A DNA stretch of 64,000 nt, taken from the NCBI GenBank assembly GCA_024742765.1, contig JANSXT010000014.1, positions 62,001 to 126,000 of the forward strand. Direction: 5' to 3'. A model generated the notes under the pieces. That model worked only from the letters and a program-made list of their open reading frames with translations. It made no database searches and had not been told where the DNA came from. This DNA comes from Phyllobacteriaceae bacterium (GTDB lineage: Bacteria; Pseudomonadota; Alphaproteobacteria; Rhizobiales; Rhizobiaceae). Numbering within the stretch: position 1 is the first letter of the stretch; every line of letters begins with the position of its first letter. The position numbers and the translations under genes were made by a program. Shown piece by piece: positions 45,247 to 52,814 of this stretch.

Positions 45247-46110
45247 ATGGGTGTTCTGGTCACGGTGTTCCTGCCGCTTTCGCTGGCATTCATCATGCTG
45301 GCGCTGGGCCTCGGCCTGACCGTCGAGGACTTCCGCAACATCGCGCGAAGGCCCAGGGCGTTTGCGGCCGGTGCGTTCGCACAGCTCATCGTCATCCCCG
45401 CCATCGCCTATCTGGTGGTCATCGCCTTCGGCATCGCCCCCGAACTTGCGGTCGGCGTGATGATCCTGGCGCTGTGTCCGGGCGGGGCGACGTCCAACAT
45501 GCTGACCAGGATCGGCCAGGGCGACGTGGCGCTGTCGGTGTCGCTGACGGGCGTTATCAGCCTGACCTCGGCGGTGACGGTGCCGATCATGGTCGCCTTT
45601 TTCGCCTGGCATTTCATGGGGGTCGACGCGCCGCCGGTCGATGTGACCAGGCTGGCGCTGACCATGTTCGCCATCACCGTTATTCCGGTCGTCCTCGGCA
45701 TGGTCATCAAGCGCATGGTCCCGGCCGCCGACCGGTTCGAGCGGGTCGCGGTGATGATCGCCGGCGTCCTGTTCGTCGTCATCATCGTGGCGGCGATTGC
45801 CGTCAACTGGACCATCCTGATCCAGTCGCTGCCGACGCTTGGACCGGCGATCGTGACGCTGATCGTGGTCCTTCTGGCATCGGGCCTGGCCATTGCACGG
45901 GCGGCCGGTCTCAGCCGCGCGCAGGCAACCGCGCTCGCCGTCGACACCGGCATCCAGAACGGAACGCTCGGCCTGACGGTCGGAGCCCTTCTGGCGGTGG
46001 CCGAACTGCAATCGCCTTTCGCGTTGCCGTCGGCGGTCTATGGCGTGCTGATGTATGTGATCGGCGTGCCGTTCGTCCTGTGGCGGCGGATGGCTGCACG
46101 CAGGGGTTGA
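45247..46110 (+). CDS. Bile acid:sodium symporter family protein
   Basis: Protein of 287 residues with nine to ten transmembrane helices of the SBF/BASS family. The sodium-site type segment LCPGGATSNMLTRIGQGDVALSVSLT is near 78-103, and the second repeat has ALAVDTGIQNGTLGL near 236-250. Bacterial members take up organic anions such as pyruvate, pantothenate or bile-acid-like compounds; the substrate is unknown. GGGGGAGG lies close before the ATG as ribosome site. Confidence 0.88.
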   Translation: MGVLVTVFLPLSLAFIMLALGLGLTVEDFRNIARRPRAFAAGAFAQLIVIPAIAYLVVIAFGIAPELAVGVMILALCPGGATSNMLTRIGQGDVALSVSLTGVISLTSAVTVPIMVAFFAWHFMGVDAPPVDVTRLALTMFAITVIPVVLGMVIKRMVPAADRFERVAVMIAGVLFVVIIVAAIAVNWTILIQSLPTLGPAIVTLIVVLLASGLAIARAAGLSRAQATALAVDTGIQNGTLGLTVGALLAVAELQSPFALPSAVYGVLMYVIGVPFVLWRRMAARRG

Positions 46111-46114
46111 TGAA

Positions 46115-46130
46115 TTAACGGTGAATTAAC
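46115..46130 (+). promoter_or_regulatory. CtrA box (perfect consensus)
   Basis: TTAA (46115-46118), seven bases, TTAAC (46126-46130): an exact TTAA-N7-TTAAC match, followed by a further GTTAACCAT half-site at 46138-46146. It lies 82-97 bases upstream of the outer-membrane protein ATG, in a 101-base gap. In Brucella, CtrA is known to control outer-membrane proteins including Omp25, which fits the downstream gene. Confidence 0.6.
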
Positions 46131-46211
46131 CCCGCTCGTTAACCATGGATGCATCCGGAAGGCGGCGCGAATGGTCGCGTTCGCCCGCTCCGCCGATTCA
46201 GGACCTGATCC

Positions 46212-46946
46212 ATGCGTACCCTTCTGCTTTCTGTCGGCATGAGTGCCGTCTTGGTTGCCCCGCTGGCGCACGCCGCCGATCTCGACATCATCGAGGCGCC
46301 GATGGCTGGCGATTTCAGCGGCGCCTATGTTGCCGCGCGCATTGCCGGCGCCTTCTCGCCGGACACAAATTTCAATCTCACCGTCGTGCCGACCAACATC
46401 GTCAACGATTATGACCGGCTCGGCTTTGGCGGCGCGCTTGCCGTCGGCTACGAGTTCGGCTGGGGCAGCAACGTATCGCTGCGCGGCGAATTGGAAGGTG
46501 GCCTGATCTCCACGGAGATCGACAGCCACACGCTGGTCGCCATCGCGACGACGCTTGATGGTCCCGCCGCATTCGGCACCACCGAGATCGTCTACGGCAT
46601 GGTCAATGCGGCGGTCGACTATGATTTCGGCAACGGGTTCAAGCCTTTCCTCTCGGGCGGCATCGGCCTGGCCGAAGTCAACTTCAAGAACCATGGCGTC
46701 GCTCTCGCCGCGCCCGTCGGGCCTCTGGGGCCGGGCAATGTGACGGCGATGAACGACAGGGATTCGGGCCTTGCCTGGCAGATCGGCGCCGGCATTGGCT
46801 ATGAAGTGGACGAGAAGGTCACGCTGGAAGCCGGCTATCGCTACTTCCAGGTCAACGACATCAGCCTGGCGGCGGTCGACGGCACGGTGACCAACGTCCC
46901 CATCAAGCAGCACCAAGTCATGCTGGGCGTGCGTTACGGGTTCTGA
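46212..46946 (+). CDS. Outer-membrane beta-barrel protein (Omp25/Omp31 type)
   Basis: Protein of 244 residues. The signal peptide is 1-21 (ending AHA). The mature part starts ADLDIIEAPMAGDFSGAYVA, followed by eight-strand barrel features: LGFGGALAVGYEFGWGSNVSLRGELEG, YGMVNAAVDYDFGNGFKPFLSGGIGLAEV, and the closing strand MLGVRYGF with C-terminal Phe. It is of the Rhizobiales opacity/Omp25-31 group, structural and possibly a minor porin. A perfect CtrA box lies upstream, and a terminator starts 24 bases after the stop. Confidence 0.88.
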   Translation: MRTLLLSVGMSAVLVAPLAHAADLDIIEAPMAGDFSGAYVAARIAGAFSPDTNFNLTVVPTNIVNDYDRLGFGGALAVGYEFGWGSNVSLRGELEGGLISTEIDSHTLVAIATTLDGPAAFGTTEIVYGMVNAAVDYDFGNGFKPFLSGGIGLAEVNFKNHGVALAAPVGPLGPGNVTAMNDRDSGLAWQIGAGIGYEVDEKVTLEAGYRYFQVNDISLAAVDGTVTNVPIKQHQVMLGVRYGF

Positions 46947-46969
46947 TCCCAAAACATCGCCACGAAACC

Positions 46970-46995
46970 AAGGCGGCCTCCGGGCCGTCTTTTTT
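46970..46995 (+). terminator. Intrinsic terminator after the outer-membrane protein gene
   Basis: Nine-base stem AAGGCGGCC (46970-46978) / GGCCGTCTT (46983-46991) with one G-U pair and loop TCCG, running into a T tract (46990-46995). The T tract touches the glcF stop codon on the other strand. Confidence 0.8.
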
Positions 46996-48350
46996 CATTC
47001 GGCCGCTTCGACCAAAGCTTCAAGACTGGTGCGTTGGCCGGGACGCGCTTCGGGCACGCCCGCCGGCTTTTCGCCGCCATAGACCCAGTTCAAGAGCGCC
47101 ACCGTGTGGACGATGGGGATGTCGGTGCCCGAGGCGATCTGCGTGATGCAGCCGATATTGCCGGTGGCGATCACATCCGGCCGGGTGGATTCAATGTTGC
47201 GCACCTTGCGCGCCTTGAGCTGGCCGGCAATCTCGGGCTGCATGATGTTGTAGGTGCCCGCCGAGCCGCAGCACAAATGCCCCTCCGGCGGGTCTTTGAC
47301 CGCGAAACCCGCCGCCTTCAACAGCGTCTTGGGCAGCGTCGTGATCTTCTGGCCGTGCTGCATCGAGCAGGCCGAATGGTAGGCGACGGTCAGATTGGGG
47401 TCCACCGACGGCGGCGGCAGGTCGATCGTCGACAGATATTCGGTGACGTCTTTGGCCAGCGCGCTGACCCGGGCGGCCTTTTCGGCATAGTCGGGGTCCA
47501 TCCGCAGCATGTGGCCATAATCCTTGATCGTCGTGCCGCAGCCCGAAGCGGTGATGATGATCGCATCGAGCCCGCCATTGTCGACCTGACGCATCCAGGC
47601 ATCGACATTGCGCCGCGCGTCTTCCAGCGCTTTCTCCTCGCGGCCCATATGGTGGACCAGCGCGCCGCAGCAGCCCTCGCCTTCGGGCACGACCACTTCG
47701 ACGCCGATGCGCGTCAAAAGCCTGATCGTCGCCTCGTTGATGCCCGGATCGAGAACGGGCTGCGCGCAACCGGTCAGGATCGCCACGCGGCCTCGTCTTT
47801 CGCTGGCCGGCGCATGGGCGCCCGGCTTGGCATAGGGCGACGGTTTGGCAATGGTCTTGGGCGCCAGATCGAGCATGGCGCCGAAGCGTCTGAGCGGGCC
47901 GATCGATTTGAGCAGCGGCGCGAACGGTCGGCCCAGCCGCGCCGCGTAGAGCGAAGCCTTGAACCGTCCCGGATAAGGCAGGACCAGTGCCAGAATGTTG
48001 CGGATCAGCCGGTCCATGAAGGGCCGCTTGTAGGTCTTTTCGATATGCGCGCGGGCATGGTCGACCAGATGCATATAGTTGACGCCCGATGGGCACGTCG
48101 TCATGCAGGCAAGGCAGGACAGGCACCGGTCGATATGAAGGACCGTCTTCTCGTCCGCCGGCCGGTCATTCTCCAGCATGTCCTTGATCAGGTAGATGCG
48201 CCCGCGCGGCGAATCCAGTTCGTTGCCGAGCGTGACATAGGTCGGACAGGTCGCCGTGCAGAAGCCGCAATGCACGCATGAGCGCAGGATCTTCTCTGAG
48301 TGCTCAACGTGCGGGTCGGCAAGCTGCTCGGGCGTGAAACTGGTCTGCAT
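46995..48350 (-). CDS. glcF: Glycolate oxidase iron-sulfur subunit
   Basis: Protein of 451 residues. Two 4Fe-4S ferredoxin motifs are intact: CVHCGFCTATC (Cys25, 28, 31, 35) and CLSCLACMTTC (Cys76, 79, 82, 86). Two CCG domains follow (GEGCCGALVHH and HLCCGSAGTY). GlcF passes electrons from the GlcD/GlcE flavoproteins, which oxidise glycolate to glyoxylate, to the quinone pool at the inner membrane. It is the last gene of glcD-glcE-DUF4870-glcF, 31 bases after the DUF4870 gene. Confidence 0.95.
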   Translation of the reverse strand: MQTSFTPEQLADPHVEHSEKILRSCVHCGFCTATCPTYVTLGNELDSPRGRIYLIKDMLENDRPADEKTVLHIDRCLSCLACMTTCPSGVNYMHLVDHARAHIEKTYKRPFMDRLIRNILALVLPYPGRFKASLYAARLGRPFAPLLKSIGPLRRFGAMLDLAPKTIAKPSPYAKPGAHAPASERRGRVAILTGCAQPVLDPGINEATIRLLTRIGVEVVVPEGEGCCGALVHHMGREEKALEDARRNVDAWMRQVDNGGLDAIIITASGCGTTIKDYGHMLRMDPDYAEKAARVSALAKDVTEYLSTIDLPPPSVDPNLTVAYHSACSMQHGQKITTLPKTLLKAAGFAVKDPPEGHLCCGSAGTYNIMQPEIAGQLKARKVRNIESTRPDVIATGNIGCITQIASGTDIPIVHTVALLNWVYGGEKPAGVPEARPGQRTSLEALVEAAE

Positions 48351-48381
48351 GGCGACGGGTCCGTTGCTGTGGTTCGGGCCT

Positions 48382-48774
48382 TCAGATCCACCAGGTGAGC
48401 GGATCGGCGATCGGCTCGCCGCGGCCCAGCGCCTGGAGTCCCTTGATCAGGCGGATGATCACCCACACGGCGATCGCGATCATCAGAAGGAAGCCGATGC
48501 CGACAAAGGCGAGGATGAAGCTGATCAGCGAGAAGAGGATGCCGATCCAGAAGGTGCGGATCAGCCAGGTGTAATGGGTGTCGACATAGCCGCCGGCCTT
48601 GCCGCGGTTCAGATAAGCCATGACCACGCCGATCAGCGCGGTCAGGCCGGTGATGAAACTGGCGAAATAAAGGATGTAGATCAGTTGCGCGTTGCGCGGT
48701 CCGGCATCGAACCAGCCTTCGGTGGAGATCGGCTGGTGGCTGCCCGGCTCGGGCGGATTGGACGGATTGCTCAT
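48382..48774 (-). CDS. DUF4870-type membrane protein in the glc operon
   Basis: Protein of 130 residues. A short proline-rich start (SNPPEPGSHQP) is followed by three or four transmembrane helices with AQLIYILYFASFITGLTALIGVVMAYL, the polar loop YVDTHYTWLIRTFW, and FLLMIAIAVWVIIRLIKGLQAL. This is the DUF4870/Tic20-like pattern; its function is unknown. It sits between glcE and glcF on the same strand (27 and 31 base gaps), so it is expressed with the glycolate oxidase and could help hold the complex at the membrane. Confidence 0.82.
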   Translation of the reverse strand: MSNPSNPPEPGSHQPISTEGWFDAGPRNAQLIYILYFASFITGLTALIGVVMAYLNRGKAGGYVDTHYTWLIRTFWIGILFSLISFILAFVGIGFLLMIAIAVWVIIRLIKGLQALGRGEPIADPLTWWI

Positions 48775-48801
48775 GATGAAATGTCCCTGTGCTTGATCGC
48801 G

Positions 48802-50037
48802 TCAGGCCGCATCGCGTCCGGAATTGAACGCGCGGCGCCCGGAGTTGAACACGCCATCGGGATCAATTGAAGCGCGAATCCGCTCGCTGAGCGCGGCGAC
48901 CGGTGCCGGTTCGGGGTGAAACACGTCGATCCGCGCGCGCAGATCGGCCGATGCCCGCACCAGAAGCGCATGGCCGCCCGGATGGGCGGCGACGGCATCG
49001 CGCACCAGCTCCGCCCGTGCATCGTCGCCATCGAGCCGCAGCCAGACCAGCCCGCCCTGCCAGTCGAAAAAGGCCTGACCGCCGGCGCCATCGAGAATTT
49101 GCGCCGCGACCGCGTGGCCGGCCATCGGCGGCACGGAGAGGCGCCAGACCGGGCCGTCGCCGCCATCGGCGAACGGGTGGACGTCGCGGATCGCTTCCCA
49201 GGCCGCGCTCGAGGCTGCGCCATCGAGTTCGGCGATTTCACGGTCGGTGCCCAGTTGCGGCTTGAGGCGCGCCATGCGTTCGGCGATTGCCTCGGCGAAC
49301 CCTTCAAGGCGCAGAAGCGTCGCCCCGCGACCGGCAAACGCGTCACCCAGCACCGCGCCACTGACATTGGCGGGCAGGTGCGCCGCACCGGAAACCTCGG
49401 CGCTGGTGCCCATGGCGGCGGCCATCAGGCGCGCGGCCTCATCGCCATCGGCGCCGTCGATCACAAGGGTCGTCTCGGTTTCGGCGCGCGGCAGCACCTT
49501 GAAAGCGGTTTCGGTGATCAGGCCGAGCGTGCCCCAGGAGCCGGCCAGCAGCTTGACCAGATCGAGCCCGGTGACGTTCTTCATCACCCGGCCGCCATTC
49601 TTGATGGCTTCGCCTCGGCCGTTGATGAAGCGCACGCCGAGCAGCGAATCGCGCGCCGCGCCGGCGATGATGCGGCGCGGACCGGACATGTTGGTCGCCG
49701 CGATGCCGCCGATGGTCTGGCCGGCATTGGAGCCCAGAAGCCGGCTCCAGTCCGCCGGTTCGAACATCAGGGCTTGATTGTTGGCCGCAAGGGCCGTCTC
49801 TATTTCGGAGACCGGCGTGCCGGCCTTGGCGACGATGACCAGTTCCTCGGGATTATACTCGACGATGCCCGACAGGCCGGTCGAGGTGATCGCCGCGTCG
49901 GCCGCGACAGGTTGGCCGACGGCGCTCTTGGAGCCGGCACCGGCAATGGCGAGCGTCCGTCCGGCGGCGCGCGCTTCGGCGACCATGGCGCAGGCTTCGG
50001 CCTCGTCGGCCGGCGTCAGCGTTTCAAGAGCGGTCAT
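48802..50037 (-). CDS. glcE: Glycolate oxidase FAD-binding subunit
   Basis: Protein of 411 residues with an FAD-binding PCMH-type domain: RTLAIAGAGSKSAVG near 27-41, the LLGSNAGQTIGGIAATNMSG segment near 103-122, and GRVMKNVTGLDLVKLLAG with GTLGLITE. GlcE pairs with GlcD to oxidise glycolate. The ATG at 50037 lies two bases after the glcD stop. The C-terminus shows a near-duplicate GVFNSGRR/AFNSGRD, reflecting a 21-base tandem duplication at 48814-48852. Confidence 0.93.
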   Translation of the reverse strand: MTALETLTPADEAEACAMVAEARAAGRTLAIAGAGSKSAVGQPVAADAAITSTGLSGIVEYNPEELVIVAKAGTPVSEIETALAANNQALMFEPADWSRLLGSNAGQTIGGIAATNMSGPRRIIAGAARDSLLGVRFINGRGEAIKNGGRVMKNVTGLDLVKLLAGSWGTLGLITETAFKVLPRAETETTLVIDGADGDEAARLMAAAMGTSAEVSGAAHLPANVSGAVLGDAFAGRGATLLRLEGFAEAIAERMARLKPQLGTDREIAELDGAASSAAWEAIRDVHPFADGGDGPVWRLSVPPMAGHAVAAQILDGAGGQAFFDWQGGLVWLRLDGDDARAELVRDAVAAHPGGHALLVRASADLRARIDVFHPEPAPVAALSERIRASIDPDGVFNSGRRAFNSGRDAA

Positions 50038-50039
50038 GG

Positions 50040-51482
50040 TCACGACGCCTTGCGCATGTCGAGTTCGAGCGGAAAGACCTTGGACGGGTTGAGCCTCCAA
50101 TCGGGATCGAAGGCGGCGCGCACCGCCATCTGCTGGTTCAGGTCCGTCTCGGTGAACTGATGCAGCATCAGGTCGCGCTTTTCGACGCCGACACCGTGCT
50201 CGCCCGTCAGACAGCCGCCCGCATCGACGCACAGTTTGAGGATGTCGGCGCCGGCGGCCTCGGCCTTTTGCGCTTCGTCCGGATCGTTGACATTGTAGAG
50301 GATCAGCGGATGCATGTTGCCGTCGCCGGCGTGAAACACATTGGCGACGCGCAGGCCGTAGCGCTCGATGATCGTGTAGGTTTCGCGCAACACGTGCGAA
50401 AGCTGGCCGAGCGGCACGGTGCCGTCCATGCAGATATAGTCGGCGATGCGCCCGGTCGCGCCGAAGGCGGATTTGCGGCCCTTCCAGATCTGTGCGGCCT
50501 GCGTCGCGGACTGGCTTTCCTTGACCGATTTGACGCCGTGCTTCTTGGCGATGGCGATGATCCGCGCCAGCATCGCGTCCATCTCGGCCTCGGAGCCCTC
50601 CACCTCAATGATCAGCAGCGCCTCGACGTCGAGCGGATAGCCCGCCTTGGCGAACGCTTCGCAGATCTCGATGGCCGGCTTGTCCATGAATTCGATGGCG
50701 ACGGGGATGATGCCCGAGCCGATGATTTCCGACACGCAGGCGCCGGCGACTTCCGAGGAATCAAAACCGAACAGGACCGGCCGGGCGCCTTCAGGTTTGG
50801 CCAGCAGCCGCACGGTCGCCTCGGTGATCATGCCGAGCTGGCCCTCCGAGCCGCACAGCAGGCCCAGAAGATCGAGCCCTGGGGCATCGAGCGCCTTACC
50901 GCCCAGTTCGATGACCGAGCCGTCCATCAGCACGATCCTGGCGCCGAGCAGATTGTTGGTCGTTACGCCATATTTGAGGCAATGGGCGCCGCCCGAATTC
51001 ATCGCAATGTTGCCGGCGATCGTGCAGGCAAGCTGGGAAGAGGGATCGGGGGCATAAAAGAAGCCGTCCGCCGCCACCCGGTCGGAGATCGACAGGTTGG
51101 TCGCGCCCGCCTGCACGGTGGCCGTGCGGTTGTCATAGTCCACTTCGATGATCTTCGTCATCCGGCTGACGCCGATGACGACGGCATCCTCCTGCGGGAT
51201 GGCGCCGCCGGCAAGCGAGGTTCCCGCGCCACGCGGCACCACTGGCACGCCCTGGACCGCGCAAAATTTCAGCACCGCCGCTACCTCCTCGGTCGTCGCG
51301 GGCAGGACGACGGCAAGCGGCACCCGGCGATAGGCGGTGAATGCGTCAGTCTCGAACGGGACCAGTTCACGCGGATCGGTGACGAGGCCTTCGCCCGACA
51401 CAAGCGCGGCAAGGCCGGCGGCGATCTCCTCGCGCCGGGCCATGATGGCCGGATCGGGCTCCAGAAACGCGATTTCCTGCAC
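50040..51482 (-). CDS. glcD: Glycolate oxidase catalytic FAD subunit
   Basis: Protein of 480 residues. The FAD-binding PCMH domain has VPRGAGTSLAGGAIP (82-96) and SSQLACTIAGNIAMNSGGAHCLKYG cut by the flavin contact region. The C-terminal FAD-oxidase domain ends with HAGDGNMHP (about 384-392) and TGEHGVG (about 426-432), the usual substrate/metal site. The start is a GTG at 51482, decided by a strong GGGAGGAG ribosome site eight bases upstream and by family length; the frame upstream has no such site. First gene of the glc operon, divergent from the LysR gene. Confidence 0.95.
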   Translation of the reverse strand: MQEIAFLEPDPAIMARREEIAAGLAALVSGEGLVTDPRELVPFETDAFTAYRRVPLAVVLPATTEEVAAVLKFCAVQGVPVVPRGAGTSLAGGAIPQEDAVVIGVSRMTKIIEVDYDNRTATVQAGATNLSISDRVAADGFFYAPDPSSQLACTIAGNIAMNSGGAHCLKYGVTTNNLLGARIVLMDGSVIELGGKALDAPGLDLLGLLCGSEGQLGMITEATVRLLAKPEGARPVLFGFDSSEVAGACVSEIIGSGIIPVAIEFMDKPAIEICEAFAKAGYPLDVEALLIIEVEGSEAEMDAMLARIIAIAKKHGVKSVKESQSATQAAQIWKGRKSAFGATGRIADYICMDGTVPLGQLSHVLRETYTIIERYGLRVANVFHAGDGNMHPLILYNVNDPDEAQKAEAAGADILKLCVDAGGCLTGEHGVGVEKRDLMLHQFTETDLNQQMAVRAAFDPDWRLNPSKVFPLELDMRKAS

Positions 51483-51574
51483 GATGCTCTCCTCCCGCCG
51501 ACAAGGGCGACACCATCTTATGGGCGATGGCCGATGATAGCCACAGCACGGCGACTTCGCCCTTTGGCTCATAC

Positions 51575-51593
51575 TGGTAAAGAATATTTACCA
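51575..51593. promoter_or_regulatory. Candidate operator between glcD and lysR
   Basis: Inverted repeat TGGTAAA, GAATA, TTTACCA in the AT-richest part of the 273-base divergent gap 51483-51755. It is 93 bases upstream of glcD and 163 upstream of the LysR gene. The half-site TGGT/ACCA resembles those of FadR-type GntR regulators, while the divergent regulator is LysR-type, so the protein that binds is uncertain. The rest of the gap shows no gene. Confidence 0.45.
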
Positions 51594-51755
51594 CTTATGG
51601 CGCGGCGTGGCAATGCACGAATCTGCAACCGCGAGTTTCGCTTTTGCTGGACTTTCGGCGGAGGCGCCCCATTTTCCGGACTTGGACGACCTCAACCGAC
51701 GGCCGGCAGCGGATGGTTTCGCGTTTTGGCCGGCAACAAAGGCATCCGAGTGGGC

Positions 51756-52799
51756 ATGAGCAATTTTGGAGATTTGGAAATTTTCGCCCGTGTCGTGGCG
51801 GCCGGCAGCATGTCGGCGGCCGGGCGCGAACTGGGCCTGTCGCCGGCCGTCGTGTCAAAGCGCTTGCGCCGGCTCGAAGACCGTTTGGGCACAAGGCTCT
51901 TGCAGCGAACGACACGGCAGATCGCCCTGACCGAGGCCGGGCAGGGCTTTTACGAACGCGTCGTGGCGATCCTGGCCGGCGTTGAGGAGGCCGAAGCTTT
52001 CGTATCGCGCCGCTCGGCGCATGCGCGCGGAACCTTAAAGGTCAGCGCGCCGACCTCGTTTGGCCGCATGCATATCGCGCCGCATCTGGTCCCCTTCATG
52101 AAAGCCAATGCAGACCTGTCGGTGAACATGCTCCTGTCCGACGATCTGGTCGACATTGTCGGCGAGGGGTTTGACGTGGCCATCCGCATCGCCGAACTGG
52201 CCGATTCGAGCCTTGTGGCGCGCAAGCTGGCGCCGGTGCGCCGGGTCCTGTGCGCAACGCCCGACTATCTGGCCGAGTATGGCCGGCCGGAGACGCTTGC
52301 CGATCTGGCCGATCACAACTGCCTGACCCATCAGGCCTCCGACGTCTGGCGGTTCGAGGGTCCGGACGGCGATGCCAACTTCCGGCCGCAGGGCAATCTG
52401 CAGACCAATTCGTCCGAGGTAATCCGTGAGGCGGTCTTGGCAGGGCTGGGCGTGGCGCTGCGCTCGACCTGGGATGTGGGCGACGAACTGGCCGCCGGGC
52501 GGCTGGTGCAATTGCTGCCTGACCATGAAAGCGCGACCAATGTCGGCATCTATGCGATCTATCCCTCGCGCCAGTTCCTGCCGGTCAAGGTGCGTCTGTT
52601 CATCGACCATTTCGCCGATCTGTTCGGTTCGGTGCCCTATTGGGAGCGCGGCGTTCAGGCCGGGCAGGGCAGCGATGGCAGGACCGCGCCGGACCAGGCG
52701 CCGCGCGCGTCCGGAAACGGCAAGGGCTCGCCGAACGGCTATCGCGGCAATGGCGCCAACGGGCATGGCCGCGAGGACGGTGCGCCGGCCGGCGAATAG
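51756..52799 (+). CDS. LysR family transcriptional regulator
   Basis: Protein of 347 residues. The N-terminal winged helix is at about 4-63 (LEIFARVVAAGSMSAAGREL, SPAVVSKRLRRLEDRLGTRLL), followed by the LysR substrate-binding domain (KVSAPTSFGRMHIAPHL onwards, to about 297). It belongs to the group close to DNA-binding regulators such as the CrgA/AaeR-type. About 50 C-terminal residues are a low-complexity Gly/Asn/Arg/Pro tail not found in ordinary LysR proteins. It is transcribed away from glcD, which makes control of glycolate oxidation likely. The same frame is open far upstream antisense to glcD; that is a high-GC shadow. Confidence 0.88.
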   Translation: MSNFGDLEIFARVVAAGSMSAAGRELGLSPAVVSKRLRRLEDRLGTRLLQRTTRQIALTEAGQGFYERVVAILAGVEEAEAFVSRRSAHARGTLKVSAPTSFGRMHIAPHLVPFMKANADLSVNMLLSDDLVDIVGEGFDVAIRIAELADSSLVARKLAPVRRVLCATPDYLAEYGRPETLADLADHNCLTHQASDVWRFEGPDGDANFRPQGNLQTNSSEVIREAVLAGLGVALRSTWDVGDELAAGRLVQLLPDHESATNVGIYAIYPSRQFLPVKVRLFIDHFADLFGSVPYWERGVQAGQGSDGRTAPDQAPRASGNGKGSPNGYRGNGANGHGREDGAPAGE

Positions 52800-52814
52800 A
52801 AGCGGTTTTGCCGG

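Noticed and set aside
50160-51755. Long plus-strand open frame joined to the LysR gene
   Set aside because: It lies antisense to glcD, whose protein is fully family-like. The plus-strand translation is His/Arg/Asp-rich without any domain, and the LysR fold begins only at 51756.
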